A DNA stretch of 64,000 nucleotides from an uncultured Allofournierella sp. (GTDB lineage Bacteria > Bacillota > Clostridia > Oscillospirales > Ruminococcaceae). Where the stretch lies: assembly GCA_944382775.1 (NCBI GenBank), contig CALWNI010000005.1, forward strand, positions 1 through 64,000. The letters are read 5' to 3'. The translations under genes and the position numbers were made by a program. The notes below the pieces were generated by a model, which worked only from the letters and a program-made list of their open reading frames with translations, was not told the origin of the DNA and searched no databases. This document shows, piece by piece, positions 1-8,392 of this stretch (positions are counted from its first letter, which is position 1; each line of letters begins with the position of its first letter).

Positions 1-70
1 TTTTGTGATGCGGTCGCCAAACCGTCACTATCGTAACATGGAGGTTTTTATTTACCAAGGTTTTTTATCG

Positions 71-98
71 ACCCCTGGTAGAACCAGGGGTTTTATTT
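71..98 (+). terminator. Rho-independent terminator of a gene left of the window
   Basis: An 8-bp perfect stem (ACCCCTGG / CCAGGGGT) with a 5-nt loop is followed by TTTATTT. It reads as a plus-strand terminator, so a plus-strand transcript probably enters from outside the window. The first 70 bases hold no gene I can support. Confidence 0.7.
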
Positions 99-115
99 AG
101 CCTAAAGGCACCAAT

Positions 116-151
116 AAAAAAGGTCTTGCAGAATTACTGCAAGACCTTTTT
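116..151 (-). terminator. Terminator of the ABC permease operon
   Basis: A nearly perfect inverted repeat (AAAAAGGTCTTGCAG, 5-nt loop, and its complement) ends in a T run on both strands, a few bases beyond the stop codon of the minus-strand permease gene. It can act in either direction. Confidence 0.85.
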
Positions 152-156
152 GTTAT

Positions 157-1623
157 TTATTCGTGGCGAATTGCTTCCAACGCACTGATTTTTGTGGCGC
201 GAATGGCAGGCCATAGGCCGCTGAGAACGCCCACTAATGTGGAGAATCCCAATCCCAGCAGTACCAACCATATGGGAATAATGGAGATTGCTCCGCCACC
301 TTCGCCCATAGAATAGTATGCTCCGCCAAAACTGTTCATCACACCGCTCACATCAATGCTGCCGCCAAACAATGCTGCAATCATGGTAAGGTTGTTTAAT
401 ACCCAGCTTGCAAGGTAACTGAGCGATACACCAATAATACCACCCAATAAACCAATGGCACCGGCTTCCACCAAGAACATATTGCGAATTTTTCGCACTT
501 CACAGCCAAGAACTTTCATTACACCAATTTCTTTGGTGCGCTCGTAAATCGACATCATCATGGTGTTGGCAATGTTCAACGCTGCAACCAACAAGGCAAC
601 TGCCGCTGTGCCGCCCAGTATCATCTGACTTTTGGCAACGCTGGCTTGCATTTCTTCGCGGATTTGGGTCATAGAATAGGTTTCGTAGCCCAAATCTTTG
701 ATTTGCTGTTCTACCGATTCCACATTGTCCACATCGTCTACTTTTACATATACGGTTTCATACCCATTGTCCTGTTGCTTCAGCTGCTGACCGTTTTCGG
801 TAATCATATAGCTGCCGCCGCTTTGCTTATTGCCGGAAATTTTTTGATATGCCTTCGACAGCATCTGCAAATCCGTTACACGCATTGCAATGCCGGCGTT
901 GGTAAAGTACTGTTTTGCATCATCTTGCTGAAACACACCCACAACAACCAGTTGATAATCTTCGGTTTTTTCGTTGCCGTTGCTGTCAACTGCGCTTAAC
1001 CGTAAGGTCAATTTGTCATGCTGGATATCCACAAACGGCTCTACCGGATTGCCCAGTGAATCGGTTTCGCCCCAATAGCGTTGGCGTTTGCCACTATTGT
1101 AGCTTTTGCGGGTGTCTTGAAACTCATAGGCAAAATGTTCGCCCACCAATACCGGAATTTTCTTTTTGCCCAAATTGGTATCGCTTGTTATAAAGCTGCC
1201 GCTAACCAGTTGATAATCCATCGCCTGTAAAGCATCCATATCCACGCCGAACATATTCCACGCATATGCCTCGTATCGGTCGTTTTTGCCTGCATAAATC
1301 TGCGCATTCAAGCTGCCATCTTGATACATGGGGGTTACTGCCACCACATGTTGATAGTTGCGCAGCTGTTCCAGCATTGCATCGTCCAACGTGGGCACTT
1401 CGCCGGTGGAAGCACCCCATTGATAATTGTTAATGGTAATTTGGGTTAAATCGCCCCAACTTTGCAGCATTGCTTCGTTTTGTGCATTGCTGGCGATGCC
1501 CAAACTAATCATAACAATAATGGAAAATGTACCAACTACCACACCAATTACCGTAAGTGCAGTTCGACCTTTACGGCGACGAAGATTATCTGTGCTGAGG
1601 CGCAGCAAATCAGATATCTTCAT
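157..1623 (-). CDS. MacB/FtsX-type ABC transporter permease
   Basis: This is a 488-residue permease with one N-terminal membrane segment after a basic stretch (DNLRRRKGRTALTVIG). A large extracytoplasmic domain follows (about residues 45-330), then three C-terminal membrane segments with the FtsX signature (ERTKEIGVMKVLG). This is the MacB_PCD plus FtsX layout. The family pairs with a LolD/MacB-type ATPase and acts as a mechanotransmitter rather than a classical importer. I chose the ATG at 1623 because GGAGG lies 6 nt upstream; longer in-frame starts would run deep into the preceding gene. Its start overlaps the end of the CARDB gene by 14 bp, so translation is probably coupled. Substrate unknown. 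Confidence 0.85.
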   Translation of the reverse strand: MKISDLLRLSTDNLRRRKGRTALTVIGVVVGTFSIIVMISLGIASNAQNEAMLQSWGDLTQITINNYQWGASTGEVPTLDDAMLEQLRNYQHVVAVTPMYQDGSLNAQIYAGKNDRYEAYAWNMFGVDMDALQAMDYQLVSGSFITSDTNLGKKKIPVLVGEHFAYEFQDTRKSYNSGKRQRYWGETDSLGNPVEPFVDIQHDKLTLRLSAVDSNGNEKTEDYQLVVVGVFQQDDAKQYFTNAGIAMRVTDLQMLSKAYQKISGNKQSGGSYMITENGQQLKQQDNGYETVYVKVDDVDNVESVEQQIKDLGYETYSMTQIREEMQASVAKSQMILGGTAAVALLVAALNIANTMMMSIYERTKEIGVMKVLGCEVRKIRNMFLVEAGAIGLLGGIIGVSLSYLASWVLNNLTMIAALFGGSIDVSGVMNSFGGAYYSMGEGGGAISIIPIWLVLLGLGFSTLVGVLSGLWPAIRATKISALEAIRHE

Positions 1624-3064
1624 CTTCATCCTCCAATTGTGCCAACTTTGCCGCTTTGCGCTTTTTGCGTACCACCACAATTACAATGGTAACCACTGCG
1701 CATACACCTACTACAATTAAAATCCAGCCCCAAATCGGCATACCGGGCTGTACATCCTGTGCCATGGCGTCATCCATCATATCGCCGGGCATTCCCATCA
1801 TATCATCCATAGACATGCCGGGCTCTACGGTGCAGGAAAAGTCCTTTTCCAAGGTTTTGGTTTCGCCCTTTGCATCTTCGTAGCTCAAAATCACCTTGCC
1901 GGTAATGGTGCCTTCGGCCTGTGCTACCACTGAGAAGTCTACCGAATTTTCGGTGCCGGCTGCAATGTTGCCTAAGAACTGACTTTGACCGGGATTTGCA
2001 AGGTTTTCACCCTGAATTTCTGCCGAAAGGTTATTGATTGCACTTTTGCCCTTATTGACAAAGGTAACGGACAGATATCCTTCTTCCCCCATCATAATAG
2101 TTTCGGGTGCTTCCATATTGGTGATATCAAAACGCTCGGGCTGCACAACCGGAATGGAAATGGGCGAAGCGATGGTTTCGCCGTTTTTGCTGCTCAAGTT
2201 TACGTTGATGTTAATTGCACCCGGCTCAATGGTTGCATCGGTCATCATTTTATAGCTGATGGTTTTGGTTGTATTGGGTGCCATAGCTCCCACATATGTA
2301 TTCATGCTGCCGCTTGCCAGCGAAACATTTTTTGCTTCGCCAAAGTTCAAGCCCACCATAACATCTTCCAAGTTTGCATCACCGCTTGTGGTAAACAGCA
2401 CCAAATCCAGGGTAAACTCTTTTCCGGCTTCCACACTGGTACCACCAAACGAAAAGTCCTTTACGATGATTTTGGGATAATCATACTCGGGCTTTGCGGT
2501 GGGTTCCGGCACGGCAGTGGGTTCCGGCGTGGGCGGATTGGGATTTACATCATAGCATTGTGCAATTGTTTGAGACAAATTGAACACGCCATGGCCTGCA
2601 ACAGTCAACTCAAATTCCAAAGTATTGCCGCCACCGTTGTATTTTACATTTTTAAAGGTAATGGCGTGGCGATTGCCTTGTGAGCTTACCTCACCTTGTA
2701 CAATATTGCTATCTGCATTAAATGCTGCATTGTTGATAAAACGGGCACTTACTGCGCTCTCTACTGCAGTGGTTAACTCAATGGTAACATTGGCGCGTTC
2801 GCCCCAGCCCCAAAACTCATCTGCACCGTCAATCATGGTAACAAAATAGGAGGTAATGGTTGCATCCGAAACCGCTTGCGGAATGGTTTCCTGCGAGCTG
2901 CCGGTGCCGCCCTGCTCTCCTGTGGTTTCACTGGATGCCGCTAAAACAATGGGGGTGTTTGATGCTGCAGCAGCATCCTCTGCCAAAACACTCAGACTGC
3001 TGAACATTGTTAGTGTCATGGCCATGGCAACCACGGCACTAATCCGTTTGATTTTGTTTTTCAT
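1610..3064 (-). CDS. Secreted, membrane-anchored CARDB-type adhesion-like protein (COG1361-like)
   Basis: The 484-residue product has a signal peptide (MKNKIKRISAVVAMAMTLTM...), an N-terminal beta-rich region, a short proline/threonine linker near residue 190 (PTPEPTAVPEPTAKPE), and two or three CARDB/Ig-like beta-sandwich repeats. A methionine/aspartate-rich patch follows (MSMDDMMGMPGDMMDDAM), then a C-terminal membrane helix with a basic and acidic cytoplasmic tail. The start at 3064 has GAGGAG upstream; the longer frame would overlap the ATPase gene. Lying between ATPase and permease genes, it is probably the extracellular partner of this ABC complex, as COG1361 proteins often are in Clostridia. 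Ligand unknown; the Met-rich patch could bind metal, but that is speculation. Confidence 0.7.
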   Translation of the reverse strand: MKNKIKRISAVVAMAMTLTMFSSLSVLAEDAAAASNTPIVLAASSETTGEQGGTGSSQETIPQAVSDATITSYFVTMIDGADEFWGWGERANVTIELTTAVESAVSARFINNAAFNADSNIVQGEVSSQGNRHAITFKNVKYNGGGNTLEFELTVAGHGVFNLSQTIAQCYDVNPNPPTPEPTAVPEPTAKPEYDYPKIIVKDFSFGGTSVEAGKEFTLDLVLFTTSGDANLEDVMVGLNFGEAKNVSLASGSMNTYVGAMAPNTTKTISYKMMTDATIEPGAININVNLSSKNGETIASPISIPVVQPERFDITNMEAPETIMMGEEGYLSVTFVNKGKSAINNLSAEIQGENLANPGQSQFLGNIAAGTENSVDFSVVAQAEGTITGKVILSYEDAKGETKTLEKDFSCTVEPGMSMDDMMGMPGDMMDDAMAQDVQPGMPIWGWILIVVGVCAVVTIVIVVVRKKRKAAKLAQLEDEDEDI

Positions 3065-3077
3065 GCTTTGCTTCTCC

Positions 3078-3872
3078 TCACTTTTTTGTACTGTAAGCAG
3101 GCATCGTTGTTTTGGGTTCCGCCGGGGATTCCTGCTCCAAAATATCTTTGAACATCTCGGCTTTTGCTTTTGCCTTGATTTGTTCATCCAACACCACGTT
3201 GCTTTCTACCATACCGTCTTTAATGGTAATAATACGGTCTGCCACACAAGAAAGGTCCCGTTCATGCGTAACCATAACAAAGGTGATTCCGTTTTCCTTT
3301 GCCATATTCAGCATGCGATACAGCACCTGTTTGGTTGTTTGGCTATCCAAATTTCCGGTAGGTTCGTCCGCAAAAATAACCTTTGGCTTTGCCACAAACG
3401 CACGGGCAATGCCAACACGCTGCTGCTGACCACCGCTCATTTCGGTGGGGCGGTGGTTTGCACGTTTGCCAAGCCCCATTTTTTTCAGTTCTTGCACCGC
3501 CAGTTGCAACCGTTCTTTGCGAGCAATGCCTTTAAACATAAGGGGCAATGCCACATTCTCGGCTGCGGTAAGGCTGGGTAACAAGTTGTAGCTTTGAAAA
3601 ATAAACCCTAGATGCTCTTGCCGAAACTTTGCCAGTTCATTTTCTGTCATACTGCTGATATCGTGTTTTCCGATATACACATGGCCTTTGGTGGGTTTTT
3701 CAAGCCCTGCCAACTGATTCAGCAAGGTGGATTTACCACTGCCCGAAGGGCCTACAATACAACAAATTTCGCCTGCTTCAATGGATAAATTCACATCATT
3801 TAGGGCAATTACCTTTTCATGCCCTACGCGATATACCTTTCGCAGATGCTCTACACGGATAATTGGTGCCAT
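3078..3872 (-). CDS. ABC transporter ATP-binding protein, MacB/LolD family
   Basis: This is a 264-residue nucleotide-binding domain. Walker A is GPSGSGKST, the signature is MSGGQQQRVGIARAF and Walker B is VIFADEPTGNLD; the switch histidine is in VMVTHE. The TGNLD form after Walker B is typical of the MacB/LolD/FtsE class. A C-terminal extension of about 35 residues (KAKAKAEMFKDILEQE...) is longer than the minimal domain. AGAGGAAACT precedes the ATG. It lies 40 bp after the YdcF-like gene and 13 bp before the CARDB gene, so it is expected to power the permease encoded at the end of the operon. Confidence 0.92.
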   Translation of the reverse strand: MAPIIRVEHLRKVYRVGHEKVIALNDVNLSIEAGEICCIVGPSGSGKSTLLNQLAGLEKPTKGHVYIGKHDISSMTENELAKFRQEHLGFIFQSYNLLPSLTAAENVALPLMFKGIARKERLQLAVQELKKMGLGKRANHRPTEMSGGQQQRVGIARAFVAKPKVIFADEPTGNLDSQTTKQVLYRMLNMAKENGITFVMVTHERDLSCVADRIITIKDGMVESNVVLDEQIKAKAKAEMFKDILEQESPAEPKTTMPAYSTKK

Positions 3873-3911
3873 AGTTTCCTCTCTCCTCTTTGTTCCAAAA
3901 GAATGATTCTT

Positions 3912-4706
3912 TTAGAAAATCCCTACAAACGGAAGCATCCAACCGCTTCGGCTGGATTTAAACACCCAATAATATAAAACGGCAAATACCTCGCGAAAAT
4001 AACACGGCATAACCGAACTAAAAGAGATACTTGCCGCCAAGGTATCCACATCCGAAAATCCAACCATCTGGGCATACTGCCTTGCACGGTAGCAATGGAA
4101 TGCATTGCTTACCACCACAATAGGCTCGCTTTGGCTTATGCCGCGTTGTTCCAGCAACTGTGCTGCAAACAGCAGATTTTCTTCGGTGGATGTACTCTTG
4201 TCCTCAATAATAATTTGTTCTTGCGGTATCCCTTTATCAATTAAGTAGCGCGCCATTGCCACCCCTTCGGGAATGGTTTCTCCATTGCCCTGCCCGCCGG
4301 TAACCACCACCAGCAAATCGGGATGTTCTTGGTAATATTCATACGCTTTTTCCAAGCGGCGTTTGAGCAAATCGCTGGGCACATCTTTTCGCAAACCGGC
4401 ACCCAGTACCACAATTGCTTTTTCATTGCCGTCCGGTGGGTCGGTATATCCGCTGATTGTCACAAACGCCAATAAAACAGCAAAAAGCCCCATTCCACAG
4501 AAAAAGAGAATTTTTAACCCTCGACCCAAGCCTGTGGCGCAAAACACATCAATTTGCCGGTGGAACAATGCATAAATCCACAAGCCGGCAGTAATGAGAT
4601 ACATCAGCAGCATGCCAAAATTAAAATTCGACCGCAGCGTACGCAAAATACTGTCGCCTAAAAAGAAGACAGCAAGAATCCATACAATCAGTTGCTTTAC
4701 GTTCAA
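3912..4706 (-). CDS. YdcF/SanA-family membrane protein (DUF218)
   Basis: The 264-residue protein has two or three hydrophobic N-terminal segments and then a DUF218 domain from about residue 85. Family motifs seen are IVVLGAGL, VVTGGQG near the middle, the E(D/N) cluster STSTEENLLFAA, and the C-terminal VVVSNAFHCYRARQYA. DUF218 proteins are linked to envelope processes such as barrier function and enterobacterial antigen cyclisation; the biochemical activity is mostly unknown. The start is a TTG with AGGAAAGGAA upstream. It is the first gene of the ABC operon, so a cell-surface role is plausible but not shown. Confidence 0.8.
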   Translation of the reverse strand: MNVKQLIVWILAVFFLGDSILRTLRSNFNFGMLLMYLITAGLWIYALFHRQIDVFCATGLGRGLKILFFCGMGLFAVLLAFVTISGYTDPPDGNEKAIVVLGAGLRKDVPSDLLKRRLEKAYEYYQEHPDLLVVVTGGQGNGETIPEGVAMARYLIDKGIPQEQIIIEDKSTSTEENLLFAAQLLEQRGISQSEPIVVVSNAFHCYRARQYAQMVGFSDVDTLAASISFSSVMPCYFREVFAVLYYWVFKSSRSGWMLPFVGIF

Positions 4707-4886
4707 GAGTAATAATTCCTTTCCTGATTTGTTTCACACGGCGAACAGAAATTGCAAAAACAGATGCTTTGCACGATTGTTTGCAATGCATACACTATGT
4801 AAACATCGGAACGGGGCAAATTATTTCATTTTTTATAAATTAAATAAACGGTACTTGATGTTACCATTCACCCCATAACGATTTGT

Positions 4887-6065
4887 TTACGGGTTTACCA
4901 TTTCATTTAACAGGTTTTTACCATCCAGCTCAGCCGATACGCCCAGATATTCGCACACGGTTTTGCCAATTGCACCAAAGCCCAAAACAGTGCCCAGATT
5001 ATTGTTTGCCTTTACCTTGGGACCTGCTACCAACATGGGCACATACTCACGGGTATGGTCGGTGGTTTTGGTATAGCCGGGGTCGCAGCCGTGGTCTGCT
5101 GTGATAATCAGTAAATCGTCTTGCTTTAATTTTTCCAGCATCTTTGCAAGACCTTGGTCAAACTCGGTGGCGGCGGCCGCATATCCGCTGATATTGCGGC
5201 GATGGCCGTATACCATATCAAAATCCACCAAGTTGATAAATGCCAAACCATTAAAATCACGGTCTGACAGTTGCAGCATGGTTTCAATGCCCTGTGCATT
5301 GCCGGAGGTACGGATGGTTTCGGTAACACCTTCGCCGTCAAAAATATCGTAAATCTTACCAACGCCGATTACATCTTTGCCGGCAGCACTCAGATAGTCC
5401 AGCATGGTCTTTGCGGGAGGCTTCAAAGAATAGTCATGGCGGTTGGAGGTACGCTTAAAGTCCTCGGCGCAGGTACCTACAAAGGGTCTTGCAATTACAC
5501 GGCCTACGCCATGCTCTCCTTGCAGCATATCACGCGCCATCTGGCAATACTCATACAACTGGGTCAAAGGCACAATTTCTTCATGTGCAGCTACCTGGAA
5601 CACGCTATCGGCAGAGGTGTACACAATCAGCGCACCGGTTTTCATATGCTCTTCGCCAAAATCCTTCAATACTTCGGTGCCGGAATAGGTGCTGTTGCAA
5701 ATCACCTTGCGACCGGTTAACTGCTCGTATTTTTCAATAATTTCAGGCGGGAATCCATTGGGATATGTGGGCAGAGCGCGCTCGCTTTCCACGCCTGCAA
5801 TTTCCCAGTGGCCAATGGTGGTATCCTTACCGTTGCTTGCCTCTTGCAAACGGGCATAGGTACCCAATACAGCCGATTCCTTTTCGCCGCAGTCTACGCC
5901 GTCCAGATTAAACAGGCCCATCTTTTTCATCGTGGGAGTGCAAAAAGCAGGGTCTTTTGCAATCGATGCCAAGGTATTTGCACCCACATCACCAAATTTA
6001 TCTGCGTCAGGCTCATATCCTACGCCAAAGCTATCCAATACTACCAGAAATACTCGTTTCGCCAT
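4887..6065 (-). CDS. deoB: Phosphopentomutase
   Basis: This 392-residue enzyme interconverts ribose/deoxyribose 1-phosphate and 5-phosphate in nucleoside salvage. It has the N-terminal metal/phosphate motif VVLDSFGVG, the DeoB-specific GANTLASIA segment, the mid-domain GHWEIAG and the C-terminal metal site ITADHGCDP. Length matches the usual 390-395. AAGGAGG precedes the ATG. The gene is monocistronic here and divergent from pyk. It lies on the same strand as the ABC operon downstream, with 180 bp between. Confidence 0.96.
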   Translation of the reverse strand: MAKRVFLVVLDSFGVGYEPDADKFGDVGANTLASIAKDPAFCTPTMKKMGLFNLDGVDCGEKESAVLGTYARLQEASNGKDTTIGHWEIAGVESERALPTYPNGFPPEIIEKYEQLTGRKVICNSTYSGTEVLKDFGEEHMKTGALIVYTSADSVFQVAAHEEIVPLTQLYEYCQMARDMLQGEHGVGRVIARPFVGTCAEDFKRTSNRHDYSLKPPAKTMLDYLSAAGKDVIGVGKIYDIFDGEGVTETIRTSGNAQGIETMLQLSDRDFNGLAFINLVDFDMVYGHRRNISGYAAAATEFDQGLAKMLEKLKQDDLLIITADHGCDPGYTKTTDHTREYVPMLVAGPKVKANNNLGTVLGFGAIGKTVCEYLGVSAELDGKNLLNEMVNP

Positions 6066-6317
6066 CTGGTTAGCCTCCTTTGCTATGTAATATTGTTGTT
6101 TTTACCTCGATTTAACACATACTCTACCTATACTATGATACAATCGTATTGGTACCATACCGCTGCAAAATTACAAGATTCGCAACGGTTTGCGTGTATA
6201 TTATTGTATTAATAAAAAATACAACGGTTTTATTTTAACATATTACCCTGCTAATTTCCATTGTATTTTTTCATAGAATCATCACAAAAAGAATTTCTCT
6301 TTTTACAACTTGACAAC

Positions 6318-6374
6318 GGATTTGTAAAAAACTTTTTGGTTTTGTTACAAATCCGGCACAGTTTGTTGCAAACC
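6318..6374. promoter_or_regulatory. Three phased near-palindromic sites between deoB and pyk
   Basis: Three copies of a WTTTG-N3-CAAAW-like palindrome are centred at about 6326 (ATTTGTAAAAAAC), 6346 (TTTTGTTACAAAT) and 6367 (GTTTGTTGCAAAC). Centres are 20 and 21 bp apart, two helical turns, as expected for cooperative repressor or activator binding on one face of DNA. The same bases can form RNA hairpins (see findings). Regulator unknown. Confidence 0.5.
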
Positions 6375-6495
6375 GGATTGTTATTTTTTTCTCATTTCAA
6401 TGTAGTTTTGTTGTTTTTCATAGTGCTTACCTAGGATAAAAAAGCGTAATTTTCACACTTTTCCATCAAAAATCATCGTTAAAATTTTAATTCTA

Positions 6496-6524
6496 TTGTA
6501 ACGATTGCATATACTTTTTATAAT
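6496..6524 (+). promoter_or_regulatory. Putative sigma-A promoter of pyk
   Basis: TTGTAA and TATAAT are separated by 17 bp. A second TATAAT lies at 6562-6567 without a good -35. The leader to the pyk start would be about 120 nt. Confidence 0.5.
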
Positions 6525-6650
6525 CGGCAAATCATGTCTTTTAAGCTGTGAGATTTTATTATATAATAGAAAACAAGAAGGCATTTCTACCTATACTTGT
6601 TTTAAGTATGGGGATAAATGAGAAGAGAGTATCTTAGGAGGATTTTACGA

Positions 6651-8066
6651 ATGCGTAAAACAAAAATCATTTGTACTTTAGGCCCCTCTACTGATCGCGA
6701 GGGCGTTATGCGCGAAATGATCCTGGCCGGCATGAACATTGCCCGCTTCAACTTTTCCCACGGCAGCTACGAAGAGCACAAAGGCCGTTTGGACAACTTA
6801 AAGAAGCTGCGTGCTGAATTGAACATGCCCGTTGCCGCTCTGTTGGACACCAAGGGCCCTGAGATTCGCCTAAAGCAATTCGCCGAAGGCAAGACCTACT
6901 TGGATGCAGGCCAGACCTTTACCCTGACCACCCGTGAGGTAGAAGGCAGCAAGGAAATCTGCTCCATCACCTACAAGCAGCTGCCCAGCGACGTTTCGGT
7001 TGGCAGCACCATTCTGCTGGCTGACGGCCTGATTAGCCTGACTGTTACCAACCTGAACGATACCGATATCGAGTGTGTTGTAAACAACAGCGGCCCCATC
7101 AGCAACAACAAGGGTGTTAACGTACCCGGTGTTTCCCTGTCCATGCCTTACCTGAGCCAGAAGGACAAGGACGATATCCTGTTTGGTATCGAAAACGGCT
7201 ACGACTTTATTGCTGCAAGCTTTACCCGCAGCGCACAGGACATCATGGATATCCGCCGCCTGCTGGACGAGCACAACTCTCCCATCCGCATTATTGCTAA
7301 GATCGAGAACCGCGAAGGCATCGACAACATCGACGAGATTTTGGAAGCTGCTGACGGCGTAATGGTTGCTCGTGGCGATATGGGCGTTGAGATCGACTTT
7401 ACTGAAATTCCCATGATTCAGAAGGACATCATCTACCACAGCTTTGCTGCTTGCAAGCCTGTTGTTACCGCTACCCAGATGCTGGAAAGCATGATGGAGA
7501 ACCCCCGTCCTACCCGTGCTGAAATCACCGACGTTGCAAACGCAATCTACGACGGTACCAGCGCAATCATGCTGAGCGGCGAAACCGCTGCCGGTAAGTA
7601 CCCTGTTGAGGCTGTTCGCACCATGGCTGCCATTGCTGCCCGCACCGAAAGCGATGCAAGCTACATTGAGCACATGCGCAAACCGCCCATGAGCACCGAT
7701 ATGGATGTTTCTGCTGCAATTGCACACGCAGCTTGCGATACCGCTGCTAACCTGAACGCTCAGGCTATCATCACTGTTACCCAGAGCGGCCAGACTGCCC
7801 GCCTGCTGAGCAAGGGCCGTGCACGCACCCCCATCATTGCTTGTGTAACCGACGAGCAGGTTCAGCGTCATCTGGCAATCACTTGGGGTGTAAAGCCTAT
7901 CATGATGCCTGTTGCAAGCAACACCGACGAGCTGGTTGACCTAGCTGTTAAGACCTCTGTTGCTGACGGTCTGCTGAAGAGCGGCGACCATGTTGTTGTT
8001 ACCGCCGGTGTGCCTGTTGGCGTTTCCGGCACCACCAACATGATCAAGGTTCATGTAGTTGAGTAA
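6651..8066 (+). CDS. pyk: Pyruvate kinase
   Basis: The enzyme (471 residues) converts phosphoenolpyruvate and ADP to pyruvate and ATP at the end of glycolysis. Seen are the N-terminal KTKIICTLGPS, ALLDTKGPEIR, the catalytic lysine segment RIIAKIENREGIDNIDEIL, MVARGDMGVEI and ATQMLESM. The C-terminal allosteric domain is present, but the extra PEP-utiliser domain of Bacillus Pyk is absent. I use the ATG at 6651, preceded by AGGAGG; the earlier in-frame ATG at 6618 has no ribosome-binding site. Codons are strongly biased to C-ending forms (AAC, ACC, GGC) compared with neighbours, suggesting high expression. Confidence 0.97.
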   Translation: MRKTKIICTLGPSTDREGVMREMILAGMNIARFNFSHGSYEEHKGRLDNLKKLRAELNMPVAALLDTKGPEIRLKQFAEGKTYLDAGQTFTLTTREVEGSKEICSITYKQLPSDVSVGSTILLADGLISLTVTNLNDTDIECVVNNSGPISNNKGVNVPGVSLSMPYLSQKDKDDILFGIENGYDFIAASFTRSAQDIMDIRRLLDEHNSPIRIIAKIENREGIDNIDEILEAADGVMVARGDMGVEIDFTEIPMIQKDIIYHSFAACKPVVTATQMLESMMENPRPTRAEITDVANAIYDGTSAIMLSGETAAGKYPVEAVRTMAAIAARTESDASYIEHMRKPPMSTDMDVSAAIAHAACDTAANLNAQAIITVTQSGQTARLLSKGRARTPIIACVTDEQVQRHLAITWGVKPIMMPVASNTDELVDLAVKTSVADGLLKSGDHVVVTAGVPVGVSGTTNMIKVHVVE

Positions 8067-8106
8067 TTCAACCGGAATTTGAATTGATTCTGTAATGTTA
8101 TAAAAG

Positions 8107-8141
8107 AAAACCCCTGTGGCAACCAAAGCCACAGGGGTTTT
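8107..8141. terminator. Bidirectional terminator between pyk and the DUF3006 gene
   Basis: A 14-bp perfect stem (AAAACCCCTGTGGC) with a 7-nt loop is flanked by A and T runs. It sits between the convergent 3' ends of pyk and the minus-strand small gene. Confidence 0.9.
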
Positions 8142-8151
8142 CTTGTTGTAT

Positions 8152-8379
8152 TTACTTACCTAACTTTAAAAATCGTTGTTTTAGTTTTTCACGCCGTGCC
8201 ATTGTTGCTTGTACATCAACCGCCCATACGTTTTCTTCATAGGTAAGCAAGTCGCCTTCTTGTACATTGGTCGGAAGTTCGCTGCAAGGCACAGTAGCAT
8301 AATGGGTACGGTCGTTATCCTCTGTTACTTCAATCACTGCAAGCGACTCTTCCAGCCTGTCAACAATATACATTGCCAT
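8152..8379 (-). CDS. Small DUF3006-like protein
   Basis: This 75-residue protein begins MAMYIVDRLEESLAVIE and ends in a basic segment (ARREKLKQRFLKLGK). The pattern of a short beta-rich domain reading 'IVDR.E...AV.E' followed by a basic C-terminus matches DUF3006. DUF3006 genes often sit beside ComEC-like metallo-beta-lactamase genes, as here: it starts 13 bp after the metallo-beta-lactamase stop. AGAGGAA lies 6 nt before the chosen ATG. No function is established. Confidence 0.7.
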   Translation of the reverse strand: MAMYIVDRLEESLAVIEVTEDNDRTHYATVPCSELPTNVQEGDLLTYEENVWAVDVQATMARREKLKQRFLKLGK

Positions 8380-8392
8380 GTTCAATTCCTCT

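Noticed and set aside
1..70. 3' end of a gene at the left edge
   Set aside because: No frame with recognisable coding character remains; only the terminator at 71-98 supports an incoming transcript.
6310..6315. TTGACA as a -35 element for pyk
   Set aside because: No -10 follows at 16-19 bp, and it lies inside the first palindromic site.
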